Below are positions 1 to 6,677 of a stretch of DNA of 46,533 nucleotides, in pieces. This stretch comes from a bacterium (GTDB taxonomy: Bacteria > Spirochaetota > UBA4802 > UBA5550). Location of the stretch: NCBI GenBank assembly GCA_024224995.1, contig JAAENB010000241.1:1-46533 (forward strand). Direction: 5' to 3'. The notes beneath the pieces were generated by a model that ran no database searches, was not told where the DNA came from, and saw nothing but the letters and a program-made list of their open reading frames with translations. Every line of letters begins with the position of its first letter. Position 1 is the first letter of the stretch. The translations under genes and the position numbers were made by a program.

Positions 1-2
1 AT

Positions 3-101
3 GATTACCTTATGGTTCTGGAACACGCCTGGGAAGGCACTCCTCTTGACCGGAAGAAGATTAAGAAGGGAAAGAGCACCAGTAAGATTAAGGTTAAGTA
101 G
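3..101 (+). CDS. C-terminal end of an unidentified protein (partial)
   Basis: One frame is open from the window edge to a TAG at 99-101. It gives 32 residues that end in a lysine-rich tail (KKIKKGKSTSKIKVK). The basic tail and the intergenic palindrome straight after the stop suit a real gene end whose body lies left of the window. Nothing in the visible piece identifies the family. It could also be chance coding. Confidence 0.45.
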   Translation, partial: DYLMVLEHAWEGTPLDRKKIKKGKSTSKIKVK

Positions 102-114
102 GCGGAACCGGTTT

Positions 115-182
115 TGAAAGCGACTTTGTTGTATGTAGAGGAGAGGCATGCCTCTCCCATACATACAACAACGTCGCTTTCA
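115..182. repeat. 68-bp near-perfect palindrome, copy 1 of a GCATGC-centred repeat
   Basis: The left arm begins TGAAAGCGAC and the right arm ends GTCGCTTTCA. The arms match except for a few bases and meet at the core GGAGAGGCATGCCTCTCC. The core plus flanking GTATGTA/ACATAC is shared with the palindrome at 1533-1570, so this is a dispersed element and not only a local hairpin. It could fold as a strong stem after the upstream gene and end its transcript, but no clear T-tract follows. Confidence 0.85.
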
Positions 183-190
183 GGGTTTTG

Positions 191-219
191 TTGACAAATC
201 CAGGATTTATGGTTATCTT
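191..219 (+). promoter_or_regulatory. Sigma70-type promoter of the first toxin-antitoxin pair
   Basis: TTGACA (191-196), a 17-bp spacer and TATCTT (214-219) lie upstream of the antitoxin ATG at 242. A GAGG ribosome-binding site sits at 231-234. Spacing and -35 match are good; assignment is by eye. Confidence 0.55.
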
Positions 220-241
220 TATATAAGTGTGAGGTAGAATT

Positions 242-454
242 ATGGAAACAGGTAAGATCTTACTGGAAAAGGCATTGAAGTTAAAGCCTCAAGAACGATT
301 TCTGCTTATAGAGAGTTTGATTCAAAGTTTGGATGAACCAAATAAGAGTATAGATAAAATCTGGGCGGAGGAAGCAGAGAAAAGGCTGAAGGCTCATAGA
401 GAGGGCAAAACCAAAGGAGTTTCATATAAAGAGGTCTTTGGCGAAGAGCTCTAA
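242..454 (+). CDS. Antitoxin, addiction-module (RelB-like, PF09720-type)
   Basis: A 70-residue acidic protein. The N-terminal half (KALKLKPQERFLLIESLIQSL) reads like the short helical dimerisation part of PF09720 addiction-module proteins, which begin with residues such as LxLPxxERxxLxxxLLxSL. The C-terminal half is charged and would wrap the toxin. The start ATG has GAGG about 8 bases upstream. The stop is at 452-454 and the toxin ATG at 456, so the two are translated as a coupled pair. Such antitoxins usually repress their own promoter with the toxin as co-repressor; no operator was clear here. Confidence 0.8.
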   Translation: METGKILLEKALKLKPQERFLLIESLIQSLDEPNKSIDKIWAEEAEKRLKAHREGKTKGVSYKEVFGEEL

Positions 455-455
455 T

Positions 456-755
456 ATGAATATAATCTTTGATGAAATCGCACAAAATGAATTGCATGAT
501 ACGATAGTATTTTACGAGTTGGAAGTTAGTGGTCTGGGAGAGAAATTTAGAGAAGAAATAAAAAAATCAATTGAACGAATAATAAATTATCCTGAAGCCT
601 GGTCTGTAGAAATAGGAGATGTAAGAAAATACCTGCTTCATAAATTTCCATATAAAATTTTATATTCAATTGAAACAGATTATATTTATATTATAGCGAT
701 AGCCCACCTGCATAGACGACCAAATTATTGGATTGATCGGTTTAATAAACGCTGA
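456..755 (+). CDS. ParE/RelE-superfamily toxin
   Basis: The 99-residue product (MNIIFDEIAQNELHDTIVFY...) has the family layout: an N-terminal strand, the AxxEL helix with the FYE pattern, a central FREEIKKSIERI helix, and C-terminal strands containing RKYLLHKFPYKILYSI and IIAIAHLHRRPNYW. The last motif (hxHxxRxPxYW) is typical of ParE-like toxins paired with PF09720 antitoxins. I chose ATG 456, not an in-frame TTG 18 bases earlier, because it directly follows the antitoxin stop. Whether the target is gyrase (ParE-like) or mRNA on the ribosome (RelE-like) cannot be told from sequence alone. Confidence 0.87.
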   Translation: MNIIFDEIAQNELHDTIVFYELEVSGLGEKFREEIKKSIERIINYPEAWSVEIGDVRKYLLHKFPYKILYSIETDYIYIIAIAHLHRRPNYWIDRFNKR

Positions 756-772
756 AAATTATAGAACGTTGC

Positions 773-1174
773 TTAAACTTCCCAATCTTCCAATTGCAAT
801 TCTTGAATCCTGTTGAATTCTTGTGTATTATGTGTCACAAGTGTTAAATTGTTGGCAATGGCAGTTGAGGCGATTAAAAGGTCATTTGGGCCAATAGGTT
901 TGCCTATTTTTTCCAGGTCTGCCCGAATGCGGCTATATACCCGGGCAGCTTCATCATCAAAAGGGATTGATACGAGCTGGTTTACAAATCGAAGCTGTTT
1001 TTTGAGAGTTTTGTCCGGATTATTGCTTTTCATTGCGCCGAAGAATAGTTCAGCTTTTACAATCGAGCAAAGCGCAAGTTCACCCTGCCTTTTAGATTCC
1101 AGTTGAAGTTTTATTTTTTCGGAGCGGCCGTTCAGAAATACAATGCAGGTATTGGTGTCGAGAAGGTAGGTCAT
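773..1174 (-). CDS. vapC: VapC-type PIN-domain ribonuclease toxin
   Basis: This is a 133-residue PIN-domain protein of normal length for the family. The acidic metal-binding residues are visible: D6 in YLLDTN, the Glu of KAELFFGA near residue 42, and the Asp of GPNDLLIASTA near residue 98, followed by the late THNTQEF motif. PIN toxins cleave RNA, often initiator tRNA or rRNA, in a Mg-dependent reaction. The gene lies 2 bp behind its antitoxin gene on the same strand and convergent with the ParE-like toxin, so two independent modules sit tail to tail. It looks intact. Confidence 0.92.
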   Translation of the reverse strand: MTYLLDTNTCIVFLNGRSEKIKLQLESKRQGELALCSIVKAELFFGAMKSNNPDKTLKKQLRFVNQLVSIPFDDEAARVYSRIRADLEKIGKPIGPNDLLIASTAIANNLTLVTHNTQEFNRIQELQLEDWEV

Positions 1175-1176
1175 TA

Positions 1177-1443
1177 TTATTCAATGGGCTCTCTAATCTC
1201 GAAGGCTCCCTGGTCTCCTCGGGAAATAGGATCGTCTGCTAAACAACCGTAAGTTTCATTGATGAAGCCGGACCAGTCTTTTTGAATCTCTTCTTTTGAT
1301 GCGATTGAATATACACCGGGACTTTCTTTTGCCTTTAATGGTGATTCAAGGGATTTGACTACATTGTAGAGTGTGTCCAGGTGTTTGTCGTCAACTTTTT
1401 CGATTTCTTCTTTGATTTCTTTTTTGCTTTTCATAATTATCAT
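1177..1443 (-). CDS. vapB: Antitoxin partner of VapC
   Basis: An 88-residue acidic protein directly upstream of vapC. The N-terminal part (KKEIKEEIEKVDDKHLDTLYNVVKSL) resembles the helical start of antitoxins that pair with PIN or RelE toxins. The C-terminal part includes KDWSGFINETYGCLADDPI, a tail like that seen in VapB-type proteins that occupy the toxin active site. Translation could start at the first ATG (AGGGG lies about 4 bases upstream) or at the ATG three codons later. Identification rests mainly on position and general composition. Confidence 0.72.
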   Translation of the reverse strand: MIIMKSKKEIKEEIEKVDDKHLDTLYNVVKSLESPLKAKESPGVYSIASKEEIQKDWSGFINETYGCLADDPISRGDQGAFEIREPIE

Positions 1444-1446
1444 TAT

Positions 1447-1490
1447 CCCCTGTTGCTATACAAATAACAGCTATACAGGGGTAAAGTCAA
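1447..1490 (-). promoter_or_regulatory. Promoter and likely operator of the vapBC pair
   Basis: On the minus strand TTGACT (1490-1485), a 17-bp spacer and TTATTT (1467-1462) form a promoter. It overlaps two direct TGTATAGC repeats and is bounded by the inverted heptamers CCCCTGT (1447-1453) and ACAGGGG (1475-1481). Toxin-antitoxin operons are usually autoregulated by the complex binding over the promoter, so this symmetric block is the natural operator. Binding is inferred. Confidence 0.5.
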
Positions 1491-1532
1491 GAGTTTTTTC
1501 GATATCTACGAAAAAAATACTGAAGGCGGCGT

Positions 1533-1570
1533 GTATGTATGGGGAGAGGCATGCCTCTCCCCATACATAC
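1533..1570. repeat. 38-bp perfect palindrome, copy 2 of the GCATGC-centred repeat
   Basis: A perfect inverted repeat with no loop, with 19-bp arms running from GTATGTATGGGG to CCCCATACATAC around GAGAGGCATGCCTCTC. It ends 6 bp beyond the plsB stop, between that gene and the vapBC promoter, both read leftward from here. The core is shared with 115-182. It could form a stem at the end of the plsB transcript, but its presence twice within 1.5 kb suggests a dispersed repeat. Confidence 0.85.
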
Positions 1571-1575
1571 TCTTC

Positions 1576-4179
1576 TCACCCCTGGGAAAATATACTGAGG
1601 CATTCTTTGATGGAATCCCTGGTATCGCCGATCTTTTTTATATCAACAGGAGTAAGATCTATGTTCCTGGCTTTTTTTCCAACCTGTTTTTCCGAGGTGA
1701 AGCCGTTCTCTTTTAACCAGCCAAGAGCGTTCGTGTAATTGGGCATGGAAAGTGATTCCAGCAGCTGGATCTCGCCCAGGTGATACATTTTGATCCCGTT
1801 TTTACGAATATCATATATGATATCTTTTTTACTTCTTTTCTTTTTTCCGTTTGGAACAAGAGTGCTCAGAACAATCAAATATGATTCAAGGTAATCCTGG
1901 ACAACGCGCGCGTAAAAAGTCAGCTCATCTAAACCGGGTTCCGTAATAGTGATTTTCGCATTGTCAACGGAAATGATCGATTTTTTTTCCAGGTATTTGA
2001 GAATAGAAACAAGAGATTTGTCTATGTCGTCCATATCTTCGGTAAAAATGAACTCTTTTGAAAACAATTCTTTTATCTCTTTATAGAGTACAGTAATTTT
2101 TTCCGAATTAGTTCCACTCCTGCCGACTGAACGCAGTACTGCCAGGGAAATTAAGGAAACAGGAACAAGAAAATTGATGATATTATTCTTGTAAAAGTTG
2201 ATCCTTGCCCTGTCTTCCTCGTTAAGAACATAAAGATCCGTGAGCGGGTTGGAATTGTCTGATTTGCTCTCTTCAATCTCCATCTGCGTAACGATCTGGT
2301 CTTCCGAGTAGGCCTCCAGAACATAGTCGATAATATCATCATAACTCGATTCCGAATAGAGAAGGTCCGACATCCTGATCCCGAGATATTTAAAATAATC
2401 ATGAAGATCGATAAATTTTTCTTTGATCATGTCCCGCGAAAACCCCCGTTTTGACGATAGCAGGATCGCCGCCGTGGTAAGAGCGAACGGGGTAACCATG
2501 GTAATATCATTTATTTTTTGCAAAATATGGTTTGCCACTGACGTGGTAATATCTTCACTATCGCCATACTTTTTCCGGAGATCCTGGAAACTGATGGGCT
2601 TATTGAACGAGAGATATACCCTGCCGTATTTTCTTTTCAGAAGTTTCCTGCTTTGAACAAAGCCTGAAGTGGATTCGCTTTCTTTATCTTTTCCTTTCAG
2701 CTCTTTATGGTATGACGTTTCCTCTAAAATCCTGTCGTAATTAATGGTAATAGGAACCAGCATGAGATCCTTGTTGTATCCTTCGTCAATTGATTCAATC
2801 AAATATTTTAATATCCCCATTTTGGGAGGAGACAGCTTGCCGGAACGGGTTCTTCCGCCTTCAATAAAGAATTCAATACTATAGCCTTCGTTAACCAGGC
2901 TTTTGATATATTGTTTTAACAGGGATGTATAGAGCGTCTTTCCTTTAAAAGACCGCCTCATGAAAAAGGCCCCGGACCGTCTGAATATTTTTCCCATGGG
3001 AAAAAAGGTAAGGTTGGACCCTGCCAGAATGTGAGGAGGAATAAGTTTATTCTGATAAAAGATACTTGATATAATGAGATAGTCCATATGGCTTTTATGA
3101 CTGGGCATAAGAATGAGCGGGCCATTCTGAGATGCTTCCCTGAGCATTTTAAAATCTTCCTGGTCAAAGTAAACACCATCGAATATCCGGTGGAAGATAT
3201 AATCGAGACTTTTCTCAAAGAACCGGATATAAATAATGGAGAAATCGGCAGCGATCTCTTTGTAATAGTTATATGCTTTTTTTCTTAATTTTTTCTCGGA
3301 AGTCCCTTCTTCTTTCATAACCTGCTGAATGGCATCGAGAACATTTTTATGATATAAGACCTTTTCCATCATCTCCTGCTGCGATTTAATAACGGGGCCA
3401 AGGATACTTCTTTCTTCATGGTTATAAACTTCCAGCAGTTTATCCCTGATCCTGCGAGCCATATATTTGGGATCATAATCGGGCGTTTTTGCGATTTCTT
3501 CCTTCAGGTTCAGGGGTTCGCCAACCCGCATAAATGCCGGAGTGGCACTTTTAATTTTGGTGAACAACGCGGAAAGGAGCCCCCTGTCCCCCGTAGCCTT
3601 TGAGGTAACCAGGGTTTTGGTCCGTTCGGGATTCCTGTTCCAGAACATGATCTGGGGAAATATGAATATTGGCGTGTCCATTTTTTTCTGAGCTTCAATG
3701 AGGTATTGAATGGAGTCGGTCCGGGTTTGAAGGTATCTTCTCAGGAACAGTTTCCTGGCGAAGAGGGCCAATACCATACTCTTTTTTTCAGTTAGTTCCT
3801 CAACAAGATATTGAAAGTCGGGGATTTGCTCATACTTTTTTTTACGGAAAAACCTGCTGAATATTCGTATAATCCTTCTAAACAGGTTTGTAATAACCTG
3901 GTGCCAGTACGGGGTAAATCCCCTGGCATAGACCGGTACGGTCAGTTCATGTTTTCTTAAAAGATGGACCAGTAAAAGAAGGGATGTATTTGTAGTCTGC
4001 ATGGTTGTGAATATGGGAGCACCCTGGCCCGCATATTTTTTTAAGGTCGTAAGGCTTTCATCATCGAAATCAACCTTTCTGAATAGAAAACGGACTATTT
4101 TTTCGAATATGATATTTGATCTTCTCTGTATGAGTCCTTGAGAAATATTTGGAGAATATGAGCGAGTTTTTGTTTTCAT
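1576..4179 (-). CDS. plsB: Glycerol-3-phosphate 1-O-acyltransferase, PlsB/DHAPAT type
   Basis: An 867-residue membrane-associated acyltransferase predicted to put the first fatty acyl chain on sn-glycerol 3-phosphate, the entry step of phospholipid synthesis. The catalytic HX4D box is seen as PSHKSHMD near residues 355-362. The downstream phosphate-binding blocks are GAFFMRRSF and, near residue 436, FFIEGGRTRSGK, followed by the conserved PPKMG turn. Length is close to E. coli PlsB (about 807) with some extra sequence. The long N-terminal region and C-terminal helical domain match the PlsB layout and not the short PlsC type. The gene stands alone on the minus strand; the STAS gene at 4231 is 51 bp upstream in the same direction and may be co-transcribed. 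Confidence 0.93.
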   Translation of the reverse strand: MKTKTRSYSPNISQGLIQRRSNIIFEKIVRFLFRKVDFDDESLTTLKKYAGQGAPIFTTMQTTNTSLLLLVHLLRKHELTVPVYARGFTPYWHQVITNLFRRIIRIFSRFFRKKKYEQIPDFQYLVEELTEKKSMVLALFARKLFLRRYLQTRTDSIQYLIEAQKKMDTPIFIFPQIMFWNRNPERTKTLVTSKATGDRGLLSALFTKIKSATPAFMRVGEPLNLKEEIAKTPDYDPKYMARRIRDKLLEVYNHEERSILGPVIKSQQEMMEKVLYHKNVLDAIQQVMKEEGTSEKKLRKKAYNYYKEIAADFSIIYIRFFEKSLDYIFHRIFDGVYFDQEDFKMLREASQNGPLILMPSHKSHMDYLIISSIFYQNKLIPPHILAGSNLTFFPMGKIFRRSGAFFMRRSFKGKTLYTSLLKQYIKSLVNEGYSIEFFIEGGRTRSGKLSPPKMGILKYLIESIDEGYNKDLMLVPITINYDRILEETSYHKELKGKDKESESTSGFVQSRKLLKRKYGRVYLSFNKPISFQDLRKKYGDSEDITTSVANHILQKINDITMVTPFALTTAAILLSSKRGFSRDMIKEKFIDLHDYFKYLGIRMSDLLYSESSYDDIIDYVLEAYSEDQIVTQMEIEESKSDNSNPLTDLYVLNEEDRARINFYKNNIINFLVPVSLISLAVLRSVGRSGTNSEKITVLYKEIKELFSKEFIFTEDMDDIDKSLVSILKYLEKKSIISVDNAKITITEPGLDELTFYARVVQDYLESYLIVLSTLVPNGKKKRSKKDIIYDIRKNGIKMYHLGEIQLLESLSMPNYTNALGWLKENGFTSEKQVGKKARNIDLTPVDIKKIGDTRDSIKECLSIFSQG

Positions 4180-4230
4180 TAGATAGCACCTATTGTATGA
4201 TTAGTTTCGTAGTCTCTCTTATAATTCCCT

Positions 4231-4560
4231 TTATAACTCTTTTTCACTGGAAATTATATTAAAAAAAGTTTCAAGCCCAACCATATTTAACAGTGACATA
4301 CCGGATTCGGATACACTGATTAAGGTAAGTTCTATTTTGTTATCGGCTAACGTGTCTTTGATCCGGACCAGGTTCCCCAGAGAGTTGCTGTTAAAATGAT
4401 TTATTTGTGACATATTAAACGCCACTGCGTTTGATTTTTCATTATTCAGCTTAATAATTTCCCGGATAAAAACCTCGATTTCGTTGTCCGTAAGCCTGTT
4501 GTCATTATGCGGAATTGTTATAACTAATGTATTTTTTTTATAATGATGTAATAGATCCAT
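4231..4560 (-). CDS. STAS-domain protein (anti-sigma factor antagonist-like)
   Basis: A single-domain STAS protein of 109 residues. The phosphorylation-site region reads NHFNSNSLGNLVRIKD, equivalent to the DSSGLGVL loop of SpoIIAA/RsbV, and the domain ends with the usual LLNMVGLETFFNI helix. I chose the ATG at 4560 because GAGG lies 6 bases upstream; a TTG four codons earlier is possible. It sits 460 bp from, and divergent to, a predicted RsbW-like kinase gene, so it may be one of its partners. The position normally taken by Asp before Ser is Asn, and the Ser context is unusual, so phospho-regulation is inferred only. Confidence 0.8.
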   Translation of the reverse strand: MDLLHHYKKNTLVITIPHNDNRLTDNEIEVFIREIIKLNNEKSNAVAFNMSQINHFNSNSLGNLVRIKDTLADNKIELTLISVSESGMSLLNMVGLETFFNIISSEKEL

Positions 4561-4780
4561 AAAAAACCTCAATTTGTTGTGTAGTTATATCATAAAGGTT
4601 CCCTTGTATGTATATGTTGGGCATTCTTATCCATCTAAGTACTTATTGACCGGATAGCGAGAATGTATAAAATATCTATCCCATATGCAAGTGTTTTTTG
4701 GAATAGCATGAATTAATTGAATTGATGCTTAACTAATGTATAGCTGGCGCTGAATAATCATGGTATTTTCATAAACTTTT

Positions 4781-4800
4781 TTAGTTTTTTAAAAAACTAA
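4781..4800. repeat. 20-bp perfect AT palindrome
   Basis: TTAGTTTTTTAAAAAACTAA is fully self-complementary. It lies in the 313-bp gap between the STAS gene (minus strand) and tRNA-Pro, about 28 bp upstream of the tRNA promoter -35 box. It may be an operator or a chance AT palindrome. Apart from this and the promoter, I see no gene in 4561-4873. Confidence 0.5.
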
Positions 4801-4827
4801 TTGCAAATTTAAATTTAATATGTTCTC

Positions 4828-4857
4828 TTGACTACCTGATGGTTAAATTTGTATAAT
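4828..4857 (+). promoter_or_regulatory. Promoter of tRNA-Pro
   Basis: TTGACT (4828-4833), 18 bp, and a consensus TATAAT (4852-4857) place the transcript start just upstream of the tRNA at 4874. This is one of the best sigma70-type matches in the window. Confidence 0.75.
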
Positions 4858-4873
4858 TTCCATGAAAAATAGA

Positions 4874-4947
4874 CGGGATGTAGCGCAGCCAGGTAGCGCG
4901 CTGTGTTCGGGACGCAGAAGTCGGGAGTTCGAATCTCCCCATCCCGA
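4874..4947 (+). tRNA. tRNA-Pro (anticodon CGG)
   Basis: A complete cloverleaf can be drawn. The acceptor stem pairs CGGGATG with CATCCCG, with A as discriminator. The D arm lies around GCGCAGCCAGGTAGCGC. The anticodon stem CTGTG/CGCAG carries the loop TTCGGGA, giving anticodon CGG (Pro). The T arm is GGGAG-TTCGAAT-CTCCC. The 3' CCA is not encoded. It has its own promoter and no obvious integrated element beside it. Confidence 0.95.
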
Positions 4948-5023
4948 ATGGAATAATAACAATTCCTCCGGAATTTTGATTTAGTAACTTCATCTAGGAT
5001 ACTATATTTTTAGATAAAATGAA

Positions 5024-5440
5024 ATGGCTAAAAATGACTTTATAGAAATATTAGATGAATACTATCCTTCCAATAAAAGTTCTAAAAAGCATATTGTAAA
5101 TTCCATATCAGAACATATCGACGAGAATATAGATATAAACCCTGATGAGCTCAATTTGGTTATTGATGAAGCAATAACTAATGCTATGGAGCATGGTAAT
5201 AAATGGGACTCCAAAAAAAAGGTTCATGTTAAAATGAATATGGATTCCAAAAATTTATATATTAAGATTACCGATGAAGGCAGTGGTTTTGATACCGGCA
5301 ATATTGAAGAGAAGTTAAATATTAAAAATGTATTTAGCCAGAGGGGCCGCGGCTTATGCTTGATCAACGAGTTTTGTATTCCACGATGGAATAAGAAAGG
5401 AAATCAGCTGACTCTCCTGATAAAGTTAAAGGTGAACTGA
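5024..5440 (+). CDS. RsbW/SpoIIAB-like serine kinase (HATPase_c_2)
   Basis: A 138-residue stand-alone GHKL ATPase. The N-box is IDEAITNAMEHGN, the G1 box TDEGSGFD and the G2 box RGRGLCLINEF, in the compact order of anti-sigma kinases such as RsbW. Proteins of this class phosphorylate a STAS antagonist and bind either it or a sigma factor or other target. STAS genes lie at 4231-4560 (divergent) and 6320-6616 (downstream, same strand), so a partner-switching module is likely. The stop is 2 bp before the next gene start, indicating translational coupling. No sigma factor gene is in the window, so the controlled output is unknown. Confidence 0.87.
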   Translation: MAKNDFIEILDEYYPSNKSSKKHIVNSISEHIDENIDINPDELNLVIDEAITNAMEHGNKWDSKKKVHVKMNMDSKNLYIKITDEGSGFDTGNIEEKLNIKNVFSQRGRGLCLINEFCIPRWNKKGNQLTLLIKLKVN

Positions 5441-5442
5441 CG

Positions 5443-6216
5443 ATGAAAGATGCAATGAAGCGAATTCCGGAAATGATTTTTTCGTTTTTATTCGTGCTTT
5501 ATGCGATTTCCGGCTGTATTGATCTTATTGGTGTTGGTGAAGGTAATAATTTACAAAACATAAGCACAATAACGGCCGGTTTTGGAGAGACACTGGAGGG
5601 TATCGGTGAGACCCTGGATGATATAAAGAATACGTTTACCGGCATAAAGAATTTTTTTTCCAGGATAGCAATCGTTCTCGGTGAAATTGGTTTAAGTACT
5701 TTTGTACTGTTTCTGGCTGTTTTAATCTTTTCTTCCGGTCTTTCCGCTATTGGACTCTCTCAAGGGAGACAGTCTTTTTTTGTTTCTTTACTTGTTGCCG
5801 ATTTAATCTGGATATACTGGAAGGAGAGCTTTAATCCTGAGTCATTGGCCTATTTTGGCTCTATTATTAAGTCTAACCTGATGATTTTAATACCGGTTAC
5901 GGTTATTTTGGTATTACAACGGGGATTACCGGCTTTATACGATACAATCAGAAGACAATTCAAGAAAAGCAAACCCGTACTCAGTGTAAAGGATGGGCGG
6001 GAAATGGTTGAGGAATTTCAGGATGAAACCCTGAAATTTCAGAAATCTTTTCTTAAAGATATTTTTGATGCCGGAGATTCTAAAAAGGTATCACTGTCTA
6101 TGGATACGCTTAAATATAAAGAAAACCTTCAGGAAATGCTGCAGGTGCTTGAGAAAAAAATAAATGATCCGGATGAGCCAGATGATCCGGGTGAACCGCA
6201 AAACCCCGGTGCATGA
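5443..6216 (+). CDS. Membrane protein of unknown function in the partner-switching cluster
   Basis: The 257-residue product starts with a hydrophobic segment ending in YAISGC, which could be a lipoprotein signal or a membrane anchor. A Gly/Thr-rich amphipathic stretch (about residues 35-70) follows, then three likely membrane helices: about 75-105, a second around VSLLVADLIWIYW, and a third around LMILIPVTVILVL. A cytoplasmic-looking coiled-coil tail comes next, with an acidic Pro-rich end (DPDEPDDPGEPQNP). I do not recognise a family. Its position between the RsbW-like kinase and the second STAS gene suggests it could be a membrane input or output of that module. Confidence 0.8.
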   Translation: MKDAMKRIPEMIFSFLFVLYAISGCIDLIGVGEGNNLQNISTITAGFGETLEGIGETLDDIKNTFTGIKNFFSRIAIVLGEIGLSTFVLFLAVLIFSSGLSAIGLSQGRQSFFVSLLVADLIWIYWKESFNPESLAYFGSIIKSNLMILIPVTVILVLQRGLPALYDTIRRQFKKSKPVLSVKDGREMVEEFQDETLKFQKSFLKDIFDAGDSKKVSLSMDTLKYKENLQEMLQVLEKKINDPDEPDDPGEPQNPGA

Positions 6217-6319
6217 ATAAAAAAAGAGCTATGGAAATTCTTATTTGACTATTATAGTTGGATTGGTATAATTTTAACAGGCACTTCAAATAAACTTAAC
6301 AAGAGAGTGGTTACTAATA

Positions 6320-6616
6320 ATGGTTGAATTTATTGATACAAACGATGAAAGAACGTTTTTCATAAAAGAAGACATCGTTGCCAGCAAGTCCGTACATATT
6401 GAAAATTTACTCAATGATTTTATTCGAGACGATACCAGGGATATCGTTATTGATCTGATTGGAGTTACCAAGATTGATTCCATGTCACTGGCTTCTTTGA
6501 TCAGGGTAAAAAACAAGCTTGCGAATGAAGGGCGGAATTTGAGTATCATCCATCCCAATGAAGGGGTAATGAGAGTTCTTGAACTGGCCGGCCTGGATTC
6601 TTTTTTATTGGACTAA
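6320..6616 (+). CDS. STAS-domain protein (anti-sigma factor antagonist-like)
   Basis: A 98-residue single STAS domain. The phospho-acceptor loop reads IDSMSLASLIRVK, with the Asp-Ser pair expected of RsbV/SpoIIAA proteins, and the C-terminal helix is MRVLELAGLDSFLLD. It is better conserved at this loop than the STAS protein at 4231-4560, so it is the more likely direct substrate of the RsbW-like kinase at 5024. It follows the membrane protein gene by about 100 bp on the same strand. The pair of STAS proteins with one kinase may allow competition between two signals. Confidence 0.87.
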   Translation: MVEFIDTNDERTFFIKEDIVASKSVHIENLLNDFIRDDTRDIVIDLIGVTKIDSMSLASLIRVKNKLANEGRNLSIIHPNEGVMRVLELAGLDSFLLD

Positions 6617-6622
6617 TGGTAA

Positions 6623-6660
6623 GGTAATCGGTGGCCCTGTGGGCCGGGTGATCGGTAATC
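6623..6660. repeat. GGTAATC motifs flanking a small GC hairpin
   Basis: GGTAATC at 6623-6629 and at 6654-6660 bracket the hairpin GGCCC-TGT-GGGCC (6633-6645). The block lies between the STAS stop and the gpmI start. The same heptamer occurs five times in tandem at 8923-8957, on the other side of gpmI-mobA. The hairpin has no T-tract and is unlikely to be a strong terminator. Confidence 0.6.
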
Positions 6661-6677
6661 GGTTAAGAGAGGATATA

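Noticed and set aside
4874..4947. tRNA-Pro as a second island site
   Set aside because: No repeat of its 3' end was found downstream, and the genes after it look like a stable cluster.
6579..6677. Longer start for gpmI
   Set aside because: It would overlap the STAS gene, adds 33 residues without family similarity, and ATG 6678 has a good RBS.
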